Position numbers and translations under genes: made by a program
NCBI RefSeq assembly: GCF_948948975.1
Contig: NZ_CARBVX010000038.1
Span: 1 to 5,115 of the forward strand
Direction: 5' to 3'
Length of the DNA stretch: 5,115 nucleotides
Source of the DNA: an uncultured Lactobacillus sp.
GTDB lineage: Bacteria > Bacillota > Bacilli > Lactobacillales > Lactobacillaceae
In this document: positions 1 to 5,114 of the stretch, in pieces
How the letters are laid out: each line of letters opens with the position of its first letter
Numbering within the stretch: position 1 is the stretch's first letter
The notes under the pieces: model-generated
What the model was told of the DNA's origin: nothing
Seen by the model: only the letters and a program-made list of their open reading frames with translations
Database searches by the model: none

Positions 1-52
1 AGTCTATCACAAATGGCTTTTTATTTTTTCTAACTTAATTTTACAAACGACG
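1..52. mobile_element. Terminal repeat of an IS (probably IS30 family), element continuing left of the window
   Basis: Positions 1-52 match the reverse complement of 5024-5075 at 51 of 52 bases; the single difference is at the base facing 5060. The outer end is ACAAACGACG at 43-52. The same sequence at the right edge lies just upstream of a ribosome binding site and ATG, so this is an IS end and not a local repeat. The match runs to base 1, so the repeat could be longer. The one mismatch suggests this is the opposite (3') end of a second copy in the same orientation, because two 5' ends of identical copies should match perfectly. An inverted copy with one mutation cannot be excluded. The IS30 assignment is from memory of lactobacillar elements. 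Confidence 0.6.
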
Positions 53-736
53 TATTAATTTTTGGTTCTCAAACAGCAAAATCCGAACTACGATTTTTGC
101 ACCGATCAAAAATCGTAGTTCGGATTTTAAATTATTTATGAAATTAGTCTCCAATCGACTAATTGATTGGCTAAATTTCGTTAGATTTAATGCCATCAGG
201 GCTAGCCCCATGTCATTTTCCACAGCCCGTTGGCCACGGAGATGAGTTCGGCGTATGCCAAAATCCCTCTTCATGTGACCAAAGACTGGCTCAACGTCGA
301 ACTTCCGTCGACGATAAATTGCTTTGCCTTCGTCACTTGAGAGGGCATCTTTAACTTTAGCTTTATAATAATTCCAGGTTGGGTTAACCTGCATATAGCG
401 TTGCCGACCACCTGGTGTTTTTGCTAGCTCATCTAATTTGACTGATAGTTGATGTTTATCAGCACGATAGATTTTAAAGTCGCGCTTAAAGCCATACTTA
501 TCAGTGGATTTACTGTAGCGATAAAAACTAAAACGAACTCCTTGATGATCAATGTAGTAGTCGTCATTAGCGTTATATTCCCAATTCTGTGACCTAGTTG
601 GATCGTTTTTAAATTTTCGTTTCTGTTCCTTTTGATAGGTGGTGTATGGGATAACCGGCTGCTTTTCAAACCGATCAAGAATCATTGTGTAATTGTACTC
701 ACTACCATAGCCTGCATCGGCGACGATATGTTCAAC
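53..736. mobile_element. IS1182-family element remnant
   Basis: This is the IS remnant left around the truncated transposase, bounded on the left by the IS30-like end (through 52) and on the right by the break at about 736, after which homology to the transposase stops. No intact terminal inverted repeat pair can be identified because neither native end is certain. The long inverted repeat at 78-128 may be part of the native 3' region. The remnant is older than the IS30 insertion on its left, since the IS30 end interrupts it. Confidence 0.7.
78..128. repeat. Perfect 22-bp inverted repeat, 7-nt loop
   Basis: The left arm at 78-99 (AAAATCCGAACTACG then ATTTTTG) is perfectly complementary to 107-128, with loop 100-106. 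It lies within the last 30 or so codons of the transposase fragment and encodes part of KSELRFLIGAKIVVRILL on the minus strand. A stem this long and perfect would form a strong hairpin in RNA from either strand. It could end IS transcription or block read-through from outside, although no long T-run follows immediately on either strand. Confidence 0.85.
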
Positions 737-779
737 TTAAATTTTACAATCTACCTTTTAAATAAATAAAAATCTGATA

Positions 780-809
780 TTGGTATAGAAAGTAATATTT
801 CTATATCAA
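780..809 (-). terminator. Hairpin with downstream T-rich tract, possible terminator
   Basis: TTGGTATAGAAA at 780-791 pairs with TTTCTATATCAA at 798-809, giving 12 pairs including one G-U and a 6-nt loop. Read on the minus strand, the stem is followed after about 8 nt by ATTTTTATTTATTT (772-759). That resembles a weak intrinsic terminator for transcription arriving from the 22-codon gene at 893-961. The stem is AT-rich and the spacing to the T tract is longer than usual. It may equally be a structure inside a decayed IS end. Confidence 0.35.
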
Positions 810-828
810 CACCAGATGTTGTAGAGCC
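806..828 (-). repeat. Possible ISL3-family-like IS end remnant
   Basis: On the minus strand the segment begins GGCTCTACAACATCTGGTG. ISL3-family elements of lactic acid bacteria typically start with GGCTCT or GGTTCT, and I recall similar ends. No ISL3 transposase is in the window, so this would be a solitary scar. The call rests on a short motif only. Confidence 0.25.
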
Positions 829-834
829 AAAAAA

Positions 835-885
835 TTCATCATCCGGTTTTTATTTTGGACTAGGAGTTTTTCCCAGCCTCTTTAT
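835..885. repeat. Extragenic 'GAGGCTGGGA' repeat, half copy
   Basis: On the minus strand the segment reads GAGGCTGGGAAAAACTCC, then TAGTCCAAAATAAAAACC and GGATGATGAA. The GAGGCTGGGA(C) block recurs between genes in many lactobacilli, streptococci and staphylococci. In lactobacilli I recall longer forms in which this segment pairs with a complementary second half to make a long hairpin. The complementary half is absent here; a GGCTCT segment (806-828) adjoins instead. It follows the 22-codon gene by 8 bp, so in intact form it could have been its 3' structure. Confidence 0.5.
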
Positions 886-892
886 CTACATA

Positions 893-961
893 TTAACGTG
901 CTTTTGGTGCTGAGAACCACAAGTAAGTTGCACCTGCGGCTGCTCCGATAAGCCAAGGCAT
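893..961 (-). CDS. 22-aa hydrophobic peptide, function unknown
   Basis: This small gene reads ATG at 961-959 to TAA at 895-893. The peptide starts MPWLIGAAAG, continues ATYLWF and ends SAPKAR. The first 18 residues are hydrophobic or small, with a GAAAGA core, two tryptophans and a Tyr; the tail is basic (Lys20, Arg22). It could be a very short membrane-spanning or membrane-surface peptide. It has no Cys and no double-glycine leader with room for a mature peptide. The main support is a strong ribosome binding site, AGGAG (974-970), 8 nt from the ATG. It is divergent from the ABC exporter at 1086. Candidate roles are a leaderless bacteriocin-like or signalling peptide, a toxin-like membrane peptide, or an unannotated small membrane protein. 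I do not recognise a family. Chance occurrence is possible at this length, though the RBS and amphipathic-like composition argue against it. Confidence 0.5.
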   Translation of the reverse strand: MPWLIGAAAGATYLWFSAPKAR

Positions 962-969
962 ATAAATCT

Positions 970-974
970 CTCCT
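970..974 (-). promoter_or_regulatory. Ribosome binding site of the 22-aa gene
   Basis: AGGAG on the minus strand (CTCCT on the plus) lies 8 nt upstream of the ATG at 961, within TTAGGAGAGATTTAT. This near-ideal spacing is the main evidence that the short frame is translated. Confidence 0.6.
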
Positions 975-981
975 AATCATC

Positions 982-1010
982 TTGAAGTTATTATTAATTT
1001 ATCATAAGAT
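982..1010 (+). promoter_or_regulatory. Candidate promoter of the ABC exporter operon
   Basis: TTGAAG (982-987) and TAAGAT (1005-1010) are separated by 17 bp, which fits a sigma-A-type promoter with 4 of 6 matches in each box. Transcription would start near 1017, leaving a leader of about 70 nt before the ATG at 1086. The region is extremely AT-rich, so other boxes are possible. The -10 falls inside the inverted repeat at 991-1016. Confidence 0.45.
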
Positions 1011-1016
1011 TAATAA
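991..1016. promoter_or_regulatory. Inverted repeat overlapping the promoter, operator candidate
   Basis: TTATTAAT (991-998) is perfectly complementary to ATTAATAA (1009-1016), with a 10-nt centre. It lies between the divergent starts of the 22-aa gene and the exporter and covers the candidate -10 of the exporter, as expected for a repressor operator. No regulator gene is intact in this window. AT richness makes chance palindromes more likely. Confidence 0.4.
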
Positions 1017-1040
1017 ATGATAAATATAAAATTAGAAAAA

Positions 1041-1075
1041 ATGATATTTTAATAAAAAATCATATAGTAATATGA
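1041..1075. promoter_or_regulatory. Two further inverted repeats in the exporter leader
   Basis: ATGATATTTT (1041-1050) can pair with AAAAAATCAT (1054-1063): nine pairs, one mismatch and a 3-nt loop. Overlapping it, TCATAT (1060-1065) is complementary to ATATGA (1070-1075) across 4 nt. The second ends in the ribosome binding region of the ATPase gene. They could be mutually exclusive leader hairpins or operators. The evidence is sequence symmetry only, in AT-rich DNA. Confidence 0.3.
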
Positions 1076-1080
1076 AAGGA
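1076..1080 (+). promoter_or_regulatory. Ribosome binding site of the ABC ATPase
   Basis: AAGGA sits 5 nt upstream of the ATG at 1086 and fixes that start. No alternative in-frame start with a better site is visible. Confidence 0.65.
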
Positions 1081-1085
1081 ATAAT

Positions 1086-1991
1086 ATGTTAAAAATAAAC
1101 AATATATCAAAGAGATTTTCTAACGTTTTAGCAGTAAAAAACTTGAGCTTTGAGGTTAAACAAGGCGAAGTAGTAGGGGTAGTCGGGCAAAATGGAGCTG
1201 GTAAGTCCACAACATTCAAAATGATTTTAAATTTTATTTCTCCAGATACTGGGGAGATAACTATAAATTCTCAAAAATTAAAAAGTAAATTTTTGGATAA
1301 TATTGGATATTTACCAGAAGAACGAGGCCTATATTTAGATATGACAATTAAGCAGCAAGTATTATATTTTGCTCAATTACATAATTACAGTAAGGCAAAA
1401 GCTAGTAGGGAACTACCTAATTGGTTAGAACAGTTGGCAGTAAAAGGAACTGAACGCACATTAATAAAGAATTTATCAAAGGGTAATCAGCAGAAAGTTC
1501 AATTGATTACAACATTGATTCATAAACCTAAGATAGTAATTCTTGATGAGCCTTTTTCTGGTCTTGATCCGGTAAATATTAGCTTACTAATTAAAGTTGT
1601 AAAACAATTAAAAGAAGCGGGAACAGCAGTTATCTTTTCTTCTCATAATATGAATAATGTAACAGAAGTTTCAGATAAAGTTCTTATGTTAGTAGATGGA
1701 GAACAGAAAATATATGGGCCAATAAATCAAATTAGATCGAAATTTGAAAAAAATAAGATTTATTTAGAAGGTATCTTTAATACATTAAGCCCTTCAGACT
1801 TTCCAGGGGTGCTTAATCAAAAAGATGATTTTCCGGGTAAAGTATTAACATTTGACTCAGAAGAAAATGCAAGAAAAGCTATTAAAATAGCTAAGGCAGA
1901 ACCATCATTAACCGGTTATCGTTTATTAGAACCGACTCTTGATGATATTTTTAGAAAAATTATTAAAGAGGGGAAAATGAAAAATGCATAA
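1086..1991 (+). CDS. ABC exporter ATP-binding protein (YhaQ/NatA-like)
   Basis: This 301-residue protein is the cytoplasmic ATPase that would drive the permease encoded next to it. Visible motifs in order: Walker A GQNGAGKST (34-42); a Q-loop region IGYLPEERGLY (73-83), in which Glu takes the usual Gln place, as is typical of the YhaQ (COG4152) and NatA group; signature LSKGNQQK (130-137); Walker B IVILDE (150-155); D-loop SGLD (158-161); and H-loop His187 in FSSHNM. Residues after about 215 form the C-terminal domain of this group (DUF4162-like), ending in the EPTLDDIFRKII motif. All catalytic motifs are present, so the protein should be active. The start is set by AAGGA (1076-1080), 5 nt before the ATG. 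The stop overlaps the permease gene by 8 bp. Family members export sodium, lipids, peptides or drugs; the substrate here is unknown. Confidence 0.93.
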   Translation: MLKINNISKRFSNVLAVKNLSFEVKQGEVVGVVGQNGAGKSTTFKMILNFISPDTGEITINSQKLKSKFLDNIGYLPEERGLYLDMTIKQQVLYFAQLHNYSKAKASRELPNWLEQLAVKGTERTLIKNLSKGNQQKVQLITTLIHKPKIVILDEPFSGLDPVNISLLIKVVKQLKEAGTAVIFSSHNMNNVTEVSDKVLMLVDGEQKIYGPINQIRSKFEKNKIYLEGIFNTLSPSDFPGVLNQKDDFPGKVLTFDSEENARKAIKIAKAEPSLTGYRLLEPTLDDIFRKIIKEGKMKNA

Positions 1992-3234
1992 AATATTAGT
2001 AGTAGCAAAGATGGTTTTTAATAAGAGAGTTTTATCACCAACGTATTACTGGATGATATTAGCACCTATCCTTTTAATAGTCATTGGAATTGGATTCACT
2101 AAATATATTGACGATCAAAATTCAGATCATAAAGCAATAATTGCTGTTGTAGCAGATAAAAATATACAAGAGGCATTAAAAAAACAAAAAGCTTCAACAT
2201 ATAAAGTTAACTCTAAAATTAATACCCATAATAAGAATAAGTTAAAAATTGATTTAACTGATGGGGTAGTTGATGGAATTCTATATATTAATAACGATTT
2301 TTCCGAGGTAGATTATAAATATAATGCAAGTACTAATTCCAGTGATCCAACTAATGAGTTAAAGAAAAACATAACATTGCTTAAATCACAATATATGGCA
2401 AGTGAGGCAGGCCTCAGTGAATATCAATGGCAAAACATTATAAAAGATGTAAAAGTACAGAAGGAAAATGTTAATTATGATGGTAATACAGTTAAATTAA
2501 ATAACTCAGAATCTGCACAATACTTTAGTGAATTTGCAGTTATTATTGCCTTCTTCTTTTTAACTAGTTACATAAGTATAACTGGTGCTGAGATAGGAAA
2601 TGAGAAGGGAAATCATTTAATCGAAGGACTAACGGCAGCAATCCCAGCGGATAGGCATTATGCTGGTAAAATGCTAGGTATTTTTTATTTAATAGGATTT
2701 CAGATAATCATTTATTGTGGACTTGGCGGATTGGGATATGTAATAGTAAAAAATTTACATAAGAAATTTATAGATCTAAATAAATATTTGAGTGGTATAA
2801 GTACACAATATATTATTATTGTTGTAATGCTAACGATTGTATCTTTAGTATTATATGTCTTTTTAGCTGCTATTTTTGCTTCGTTTGTTTCAAGAGTTGA
2901 AGATATTTCACAAGCTACAAGTAGCGTGGCAAGTATAATGTTAATTCCCTACTTTTTAAGTTTCTTAACTCAAAGTAATCCTAATTTAGCAATCTCAAAA
3001 GTATTATCTTACTTTCCATATATGAGTCAGGGGTTAATGCCCGTTCGAATTGCGAGAGGAGCAGCGACATATAGTGATGGATATATATCATTATTAATAT
3101 CTGTTATATTTGCGGTAATAATGTACCTATTTTCTGCAAAAGTATATAAAAATAATGTTTTTGCTTATAGTAGTGAAACGCCTATAAAAGCAGTATTAAA
3201 ACGATTGAATCTGTTTAATAAAACTTCTCAATAG
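1984..3234 (+). CDS. ABC-2 type exporter permease (NatB/YhaP-like)
   Basis: This 416-residue membrane protein has the ABC-2 NatB (COG1668) layout: a first membrane segment at about 21-41, an extracytoplasmic domain of about 140 residues (42-180) rich in Lys, Asn and Asp, then five membrane segments at about 181-202, 228-255, 274-303, 309-329 and 366-386. Between segments 2 and 3 lies the cytoplasmic coupling region GNEKGNHLIEGLTAA (205-219) followed by AGKMLG, matching the E-K/R...E-x-L-x-A...GK-x-LG pattern of the family. The start overlaps the ATPase stop by 8 bp, with GAGGGG (1968-1973) upstream, so the two are translationally coupled and form one transporter, probably with two copies of each subunit. 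The gene is complete and ends in a strong terminator. The substrate is not deducible; self-protection against, or export of, a membrane-active compound fits the family but is inference. Confidence 0.9.
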   Translation: MHKILVVAKMVFNKRVLSPTYYWMILAPILLIVIGIGFTKYIDDQNSDHKAIIAVVADKNIQEALKKQKASTYKVNSKINTHNKNKLKIDLTDGVVDGILYINNDFSEVDYKYNASTNSSDPTNELKKNITLLKSQYMASEAGLSEYQWQNIIKDVKVQKENVNYDGNTVKLNNSESAQYFSEFAVIIAFFFLTSYISITGAEIGNEKGNHLIEGLTAAIPADRHYAGKMLGIFYLIGFQIIIYCGLGGLGYVIVKNLHKKFIDLNKYLSGISTQYIIIVVMLTIVSLVLYVFLAAIFASFVSRVEDISQATSSVASIMLIPYFLSFLTQSNPNLAISKVLSYFPYMSQGLMPVRIARGAATYSDGYISLLISVIFAVIMYLFSAKVYKNNVFAYSSETPIKAVLKRLNLFNKTSQ

Positions 3235-3247
3235 TATACGTATATGG

Positions 3248-3279
3248 CAAGTACTTCTCGGTGAAGTGCTTGTTTTTTT
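3248..3279 (+). terminator. Intrinsic terminator of the ABC operon
   Basis: CAAGTACTTC (3248-3257) pairs over all ten positions (one G-U) with GAAGTGCTTG (3263-3272) around the loop TCGGT, and seven Ts follow (3273-3279). It lies 13 bp after the permease stop and ends the two-gene transcript before the next promoter. Confidence 0.93.
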
Positions 3280-3297
3280 GTCTCATCATATATATAT

Positions 3298-3326
3298 TTG
3301 ACAAGGAAACTAGTTTAGGATAAATA
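3298..3326 (+). promoter_or_regulatory. Promoter candidate of the truncated HTH gene
   Basis: A perfect -35 TTGACA (3298-3303) stands 17 bp from TAAATA (3321-3326), a weaker -10; ATAAAT one base earlier is an alternative. It lies after the operon terminator and just upstream of the GGAGAA ribosome binding site, so the downstream gene is an independent transcription unit. A transcript from here would now run into the IS21 element, antisense to istB. Confidence 0.5.
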
Positions 3327-3340
3327 AACGGAGAATTTTA

Positions 3341-3484
3341 ATGAAAACAAACTATTACACTATCAAACAAATAGCTGACGAGATCGGAGTAACAAAACCA
3401 GCAATCACAAAGTATATGTCGAAAAGTTTTCGTTCGAAGTATACAAAAAAACAAGGTAATCGAATATGTCAAGGGCGGTTTTAA
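3341..3484 (+). pseudogene. Truncated helix-turn-helix protein (DUF536-like, plasmid type)
   Basis: The gene starts at ATG 3341 with GGAGAA (3330-3335) 5 nt upstream. Its first residues, MKTNYYTIKQIADEIGV and then TKPAITKYM, form a typical helix-turn-helix at about residues 9-28, of the kind found at the N-terminus of DUF536 proteins next to repB on Lactobacillus plasmids. Native sequence stops after Ile42 (3464-3466). The next codons (CQGRF, stop TAA 3482-3484) are read from the IS21 right end. DUF536 proteins are usually much longer, so the C-terminal part is lost or lies beyond the IS. The fragment could still be made as a 47-aa DNA-binding peptide. Family assignment is by recognition; a MerR-like or other small HTH protein is an alternative. 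Confidence 0.7.
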
Positions 3485-3539
3485 ATTGTCATTTTATAGC
3501 GGTTTAAAAATGTATGATTTGGGCGGTTTAAGAATTGAC
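3473..3539. repeat. IS21 subterminal repeats, three copies
   Basis: A CGGTTTaA-type motif occurs three times in the same orientation: GGGCGGTTTTAAATTG (3473-3488), AGCGGTTTAAAAATG (3498-3512) and GGGCGGTTTAAGAATTG (3521-3537). Spacing is about 25 bp, then 23 bp. IS21-family ends are known to carry several short repeated transposase-binding sites. The third copy overlaps the last codons and stop of istB. Confidence 0.75.
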
Positions 3540-4265
3540 CAATGCCAAGCGATATGACTTTCCTTTGATCTTAATTAAGTGTGAGTGATATACAAGGCGA
3601 TCTAAAATTGCCTCTGCGGTTGCCGTGCTATGGAGGACGGCTCCCCAACTTGATAATGGTACATTGGTCGTTATGATAGTTGATTTACGTTCATAGCGAC
3701 CATTTATTAGTTGAAATAATAGTTTTGCTTCTTCCGCCGATATTGGTAAATAGCCTAATTCATCAATGATTAACAGGTCATACCTTTCGTATCGACGCAT
3801 TACGCGCTCTAAGTGTTGCTTTCTCTGCGCTGCTTTCAATCTAAGAATTAGTTCATGGCAATTAATAAATAGTGTTCGTACGTCTTGTCGGCACGCTTCG
3901 ATGCCAAGGCCAATTGATAAATGTGTTTTACCCACGCCAGGGCTGCCAATAAAAACGATGTTCTCTTGATTATCCAGAAATGACATCGTCGCAAACTCAG
4001 CTATTTGTTGTTGATTAATTGAAGGTTGGAACTGATAATCAAAATCACTGAGCTGCTTAATAATTGGAAATCTTGCACGTTTGATTCTTCTCTTTAAACT
4101 TTTTTGCTGCTGATAGGCAATCTCCTTATCGGTTAGTTCCAACAGGGCTTCACTAAAGCTGATCTGGTTATCGTTAACTTGTTGACGATAATCCGCAATT
4201 GATGCAGCCATATTATCTAAATTTAACTTCGTTAAATTATCGACTAATTTTTGATATTGATTCAT
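3528..4265 (-). CDS. istB: IS21-family helper ATPase IstB
   Basis: IstB is the AAA+ ATPase that selects and remodels target DNA for the IstA transposase. The protein from Met at 4265 has 245 residues, the usual IstB length. It has an N-terminal helical region (1-90), Walker A GSPGVGKT (107-114), Walker B LLIIDE (164-169) followed by LGYLP, sensor-1 region IITTNVP (197-203), and a C-terminal AILDRLVYHSHLIKIKG block (219-235) with the conserved arginine. The start at 4265 is chosen because GGAGAA lies just upstream and istA ends 1 bp before it. A longer frame back to 4328 exists but its extra 21 residues overlap istA and do not look like IstB. The gene appears intact, although its partner istA is broken. 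IS21 and DnaC-type ATPases are related; the istA context settles the call. Confidence 0.93.
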   Translation of the reverse strand: MNQYQKLVDNLTKLNLDNMAASIADYRQQVNDNQISFSEALLELTDKEIAYQQQKSLKRRIKRARFPIIKQLSDFDYQFQPSINQQQIAEFATMSFLDNQENIVFIGSPGVGKTHLSIGLGIEACRQDVRTLFINCHELILRLKAAQRKQHLERVMRRYERYDLLIIDELGYLPISAEEAKLLFQLINGRYERKSTIITTNVPLSSWGAVLHSTATAEAILDRLVYHSHLIKIKGKSYRLALVNS

Positions 4266-4266
4266 T

Positions 4267-5023
4267 CTATTCTCCAATCTGATCGTAAATACTGAGATTA
4301 TTAAGCATATACTGGTTAATTTCTTCATCCGTTTTATCTGCCATCAAATCACTTTTAAGAATGGCGTGTTTATCATGCAGATCGTAATTAAACTGCTTAT
4401 TGGTTAAATTATGCTTCTGAATTTCAACACCTTGATAGAAAATATGAATAGTTTTACCATCAGGAGTTAGTTTAATTTCAACTTCTTTTCCGATATAATT
4501 AGGGGAAACAGAGTATTGATGGTTTTGAAATCTAATCATTGAATCTCGAGATACTTTTCTAGTTTGGTCGCTGTGGAAATATCTTACGAGATCATGGTTA
4601 AGAGACCAGAAATGCTCTTTTTCTTTTGTCCATAATTCAACTGGCTTCTGATTATTACTTTGCGATTTCTCATGATTAAGCCGTTTGGCTAGTCGATCAA
4701 CGATATCATTCAAATCATTGATGGTGCTAAATTCTCCATCATATGGTTTTAATCGTCCCATTGTTCTTGCCAAAGCTTCAACACAACCTTTAGTTTGCGG
4801 CCTAAATGGTCGGCAAGCGATTGGATGAAATCCGGCGTCATGACTAAATGATAGGAATCGTTCATTAAATCGATGATGGTGAAAGTCACTTAATTTATGA
4901 TCAACGACAGTTGACATATTATCAAACCAGATTTCTTTAGGAATTCCACCAGTAGCCTTAAAGGTCTCAAATAAACATTTGAATAAAGTATCTTGCTTCT
5001 GATCCAGGGTTAATTTTAAGAAC
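4267..5023 (-). pseudogene. istA: IstA transposase of the IS21 family, 5'-truncated
   Basis: About 250 C-terminal codons remain; family members are usually about 400-500 residues. Native sequence starts at about FLKLTLDQKQD (5022 downward), continues KCLFETFKATGGIPKEIW and FDNMSTVVDHK, and ends YDQIGE, stop TAG 4269-4267, one base before istB. Asp of WFDNM (4921-4923) and Glu of KGCVEA (4777-4779) are the last two members of the catalytic DDE triad, separated by 47 residues. The first Asp and the N-terminal helix-turn-helix are gone. The Met at 4917 is internal, inside the conserved FDNM motif, and is not a start. Upstream the frame runs into the IS30-like repeat and hits a stop at 5038-5040. 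The break is therefore an insertion or recombination at 5023/5024. Confidence 0.9.
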
Positions 5024-5060
5024 CGTCGTTTGTAAAATTAAGTTAGAAAAAATAAAAAGT

Positions 5061-5114
5061 CATTTGTGATAGACTTTTGAATATCCCTAATCAAAAGAAA
5101 GGCAATCACAAATG
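5061..5114. repeat. Inverted repeat pairing the IS end with the transposase start codon
   Basis: CATTTGTGAT (5061-5070) is perfectly complementary to ATCACAAATG (5105-5114), and T5060 with A5115 adds an eleventh pair. The 3' arm contains the ATG at 5112. The loop (5071-5104) holds the ribosome binding site. Confidence 0.75.

Larger units (their letters stand above)
41..736 (-). pseudogene. IS1182-family transposase, C-terminal fragment
   Basis: The open frame covers about 230 codons, against roughly 500-560 in full-length IS1182 transposases as I recall the family. It starts mid-protein with VEHIVADAGYGSEYNYT (736 down to 686), containing the second catalytic aspartate in ADAGYGSE. It continues with PVIPYTTYQKEQKRKFKND and the conserved DVEPVFGHMKRDFGIRRTHL block near 300-250, where the glutamate of DVEP (codon 290-292) is the expected last acidic catalytic residue. 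The methionine at 685 is internal and not a real start. Upstream the frame meets a stop at 737-739, and the N-terminal half with the first catalytic Asp is missing. The last codons (LIRRL and stop at 41-43) lie partly in the IS30-like end, so the native C-terminus is also altered. The fragment cannot be an active transposase. Confidence 0.85.
3467..5023. mobile_element. IS21-family element, truncated at its istA end
   Basis: The istA-istB pair, in that order on the minus strand, defines the IS21 family. The right end begins at TGTCAAGGGCGG (3467), right where the HTH reading frame stops making sense, and is followed by a series of related subterminal repeats before the istB stop. The istA end is lost: from 5024 the sequence becomes an IS30-like terminal repeat, so the native left end and part of istA are missing here. 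The target duplication cannot be checked. With istA broken, the copy cannot transpose by itself. Confidence 0.85.

Noticed and set aside
433..678. 81-codon minus-strand frame inside the IS1182 fragment
   Set aside because: It overlaps the clear transposase frame out of phase, has no recognisable motif, and is a shadow frame.
683..685. ATG at 685 as start of the IS1182 transposase
   Set aside because: The conserved ADAGYGSEYNYT sequence lies upstream in the same frame, so this is an internal methionine.
3766..3969. 67-codon plus-strand frame
   Set aside because: It is antisense to the conserved Walker A to Walker B region of istB and has no supporting signal of its own.
4266..4328. Upstream extension of istB to an ATG at 4328
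   Set aside because: The extra 21 codons overlap istA and resemble no IstB. The ATG at 4265 has GGAGAA just upstream and gives the family length.
4915..4917. ATG at 4917 as start of istA
   Set aside because: The methionine is inside the catalytic FDNM motif, and conserved IstA sequence continues upstream to about 5022, so the gene is truncated and does not start there.
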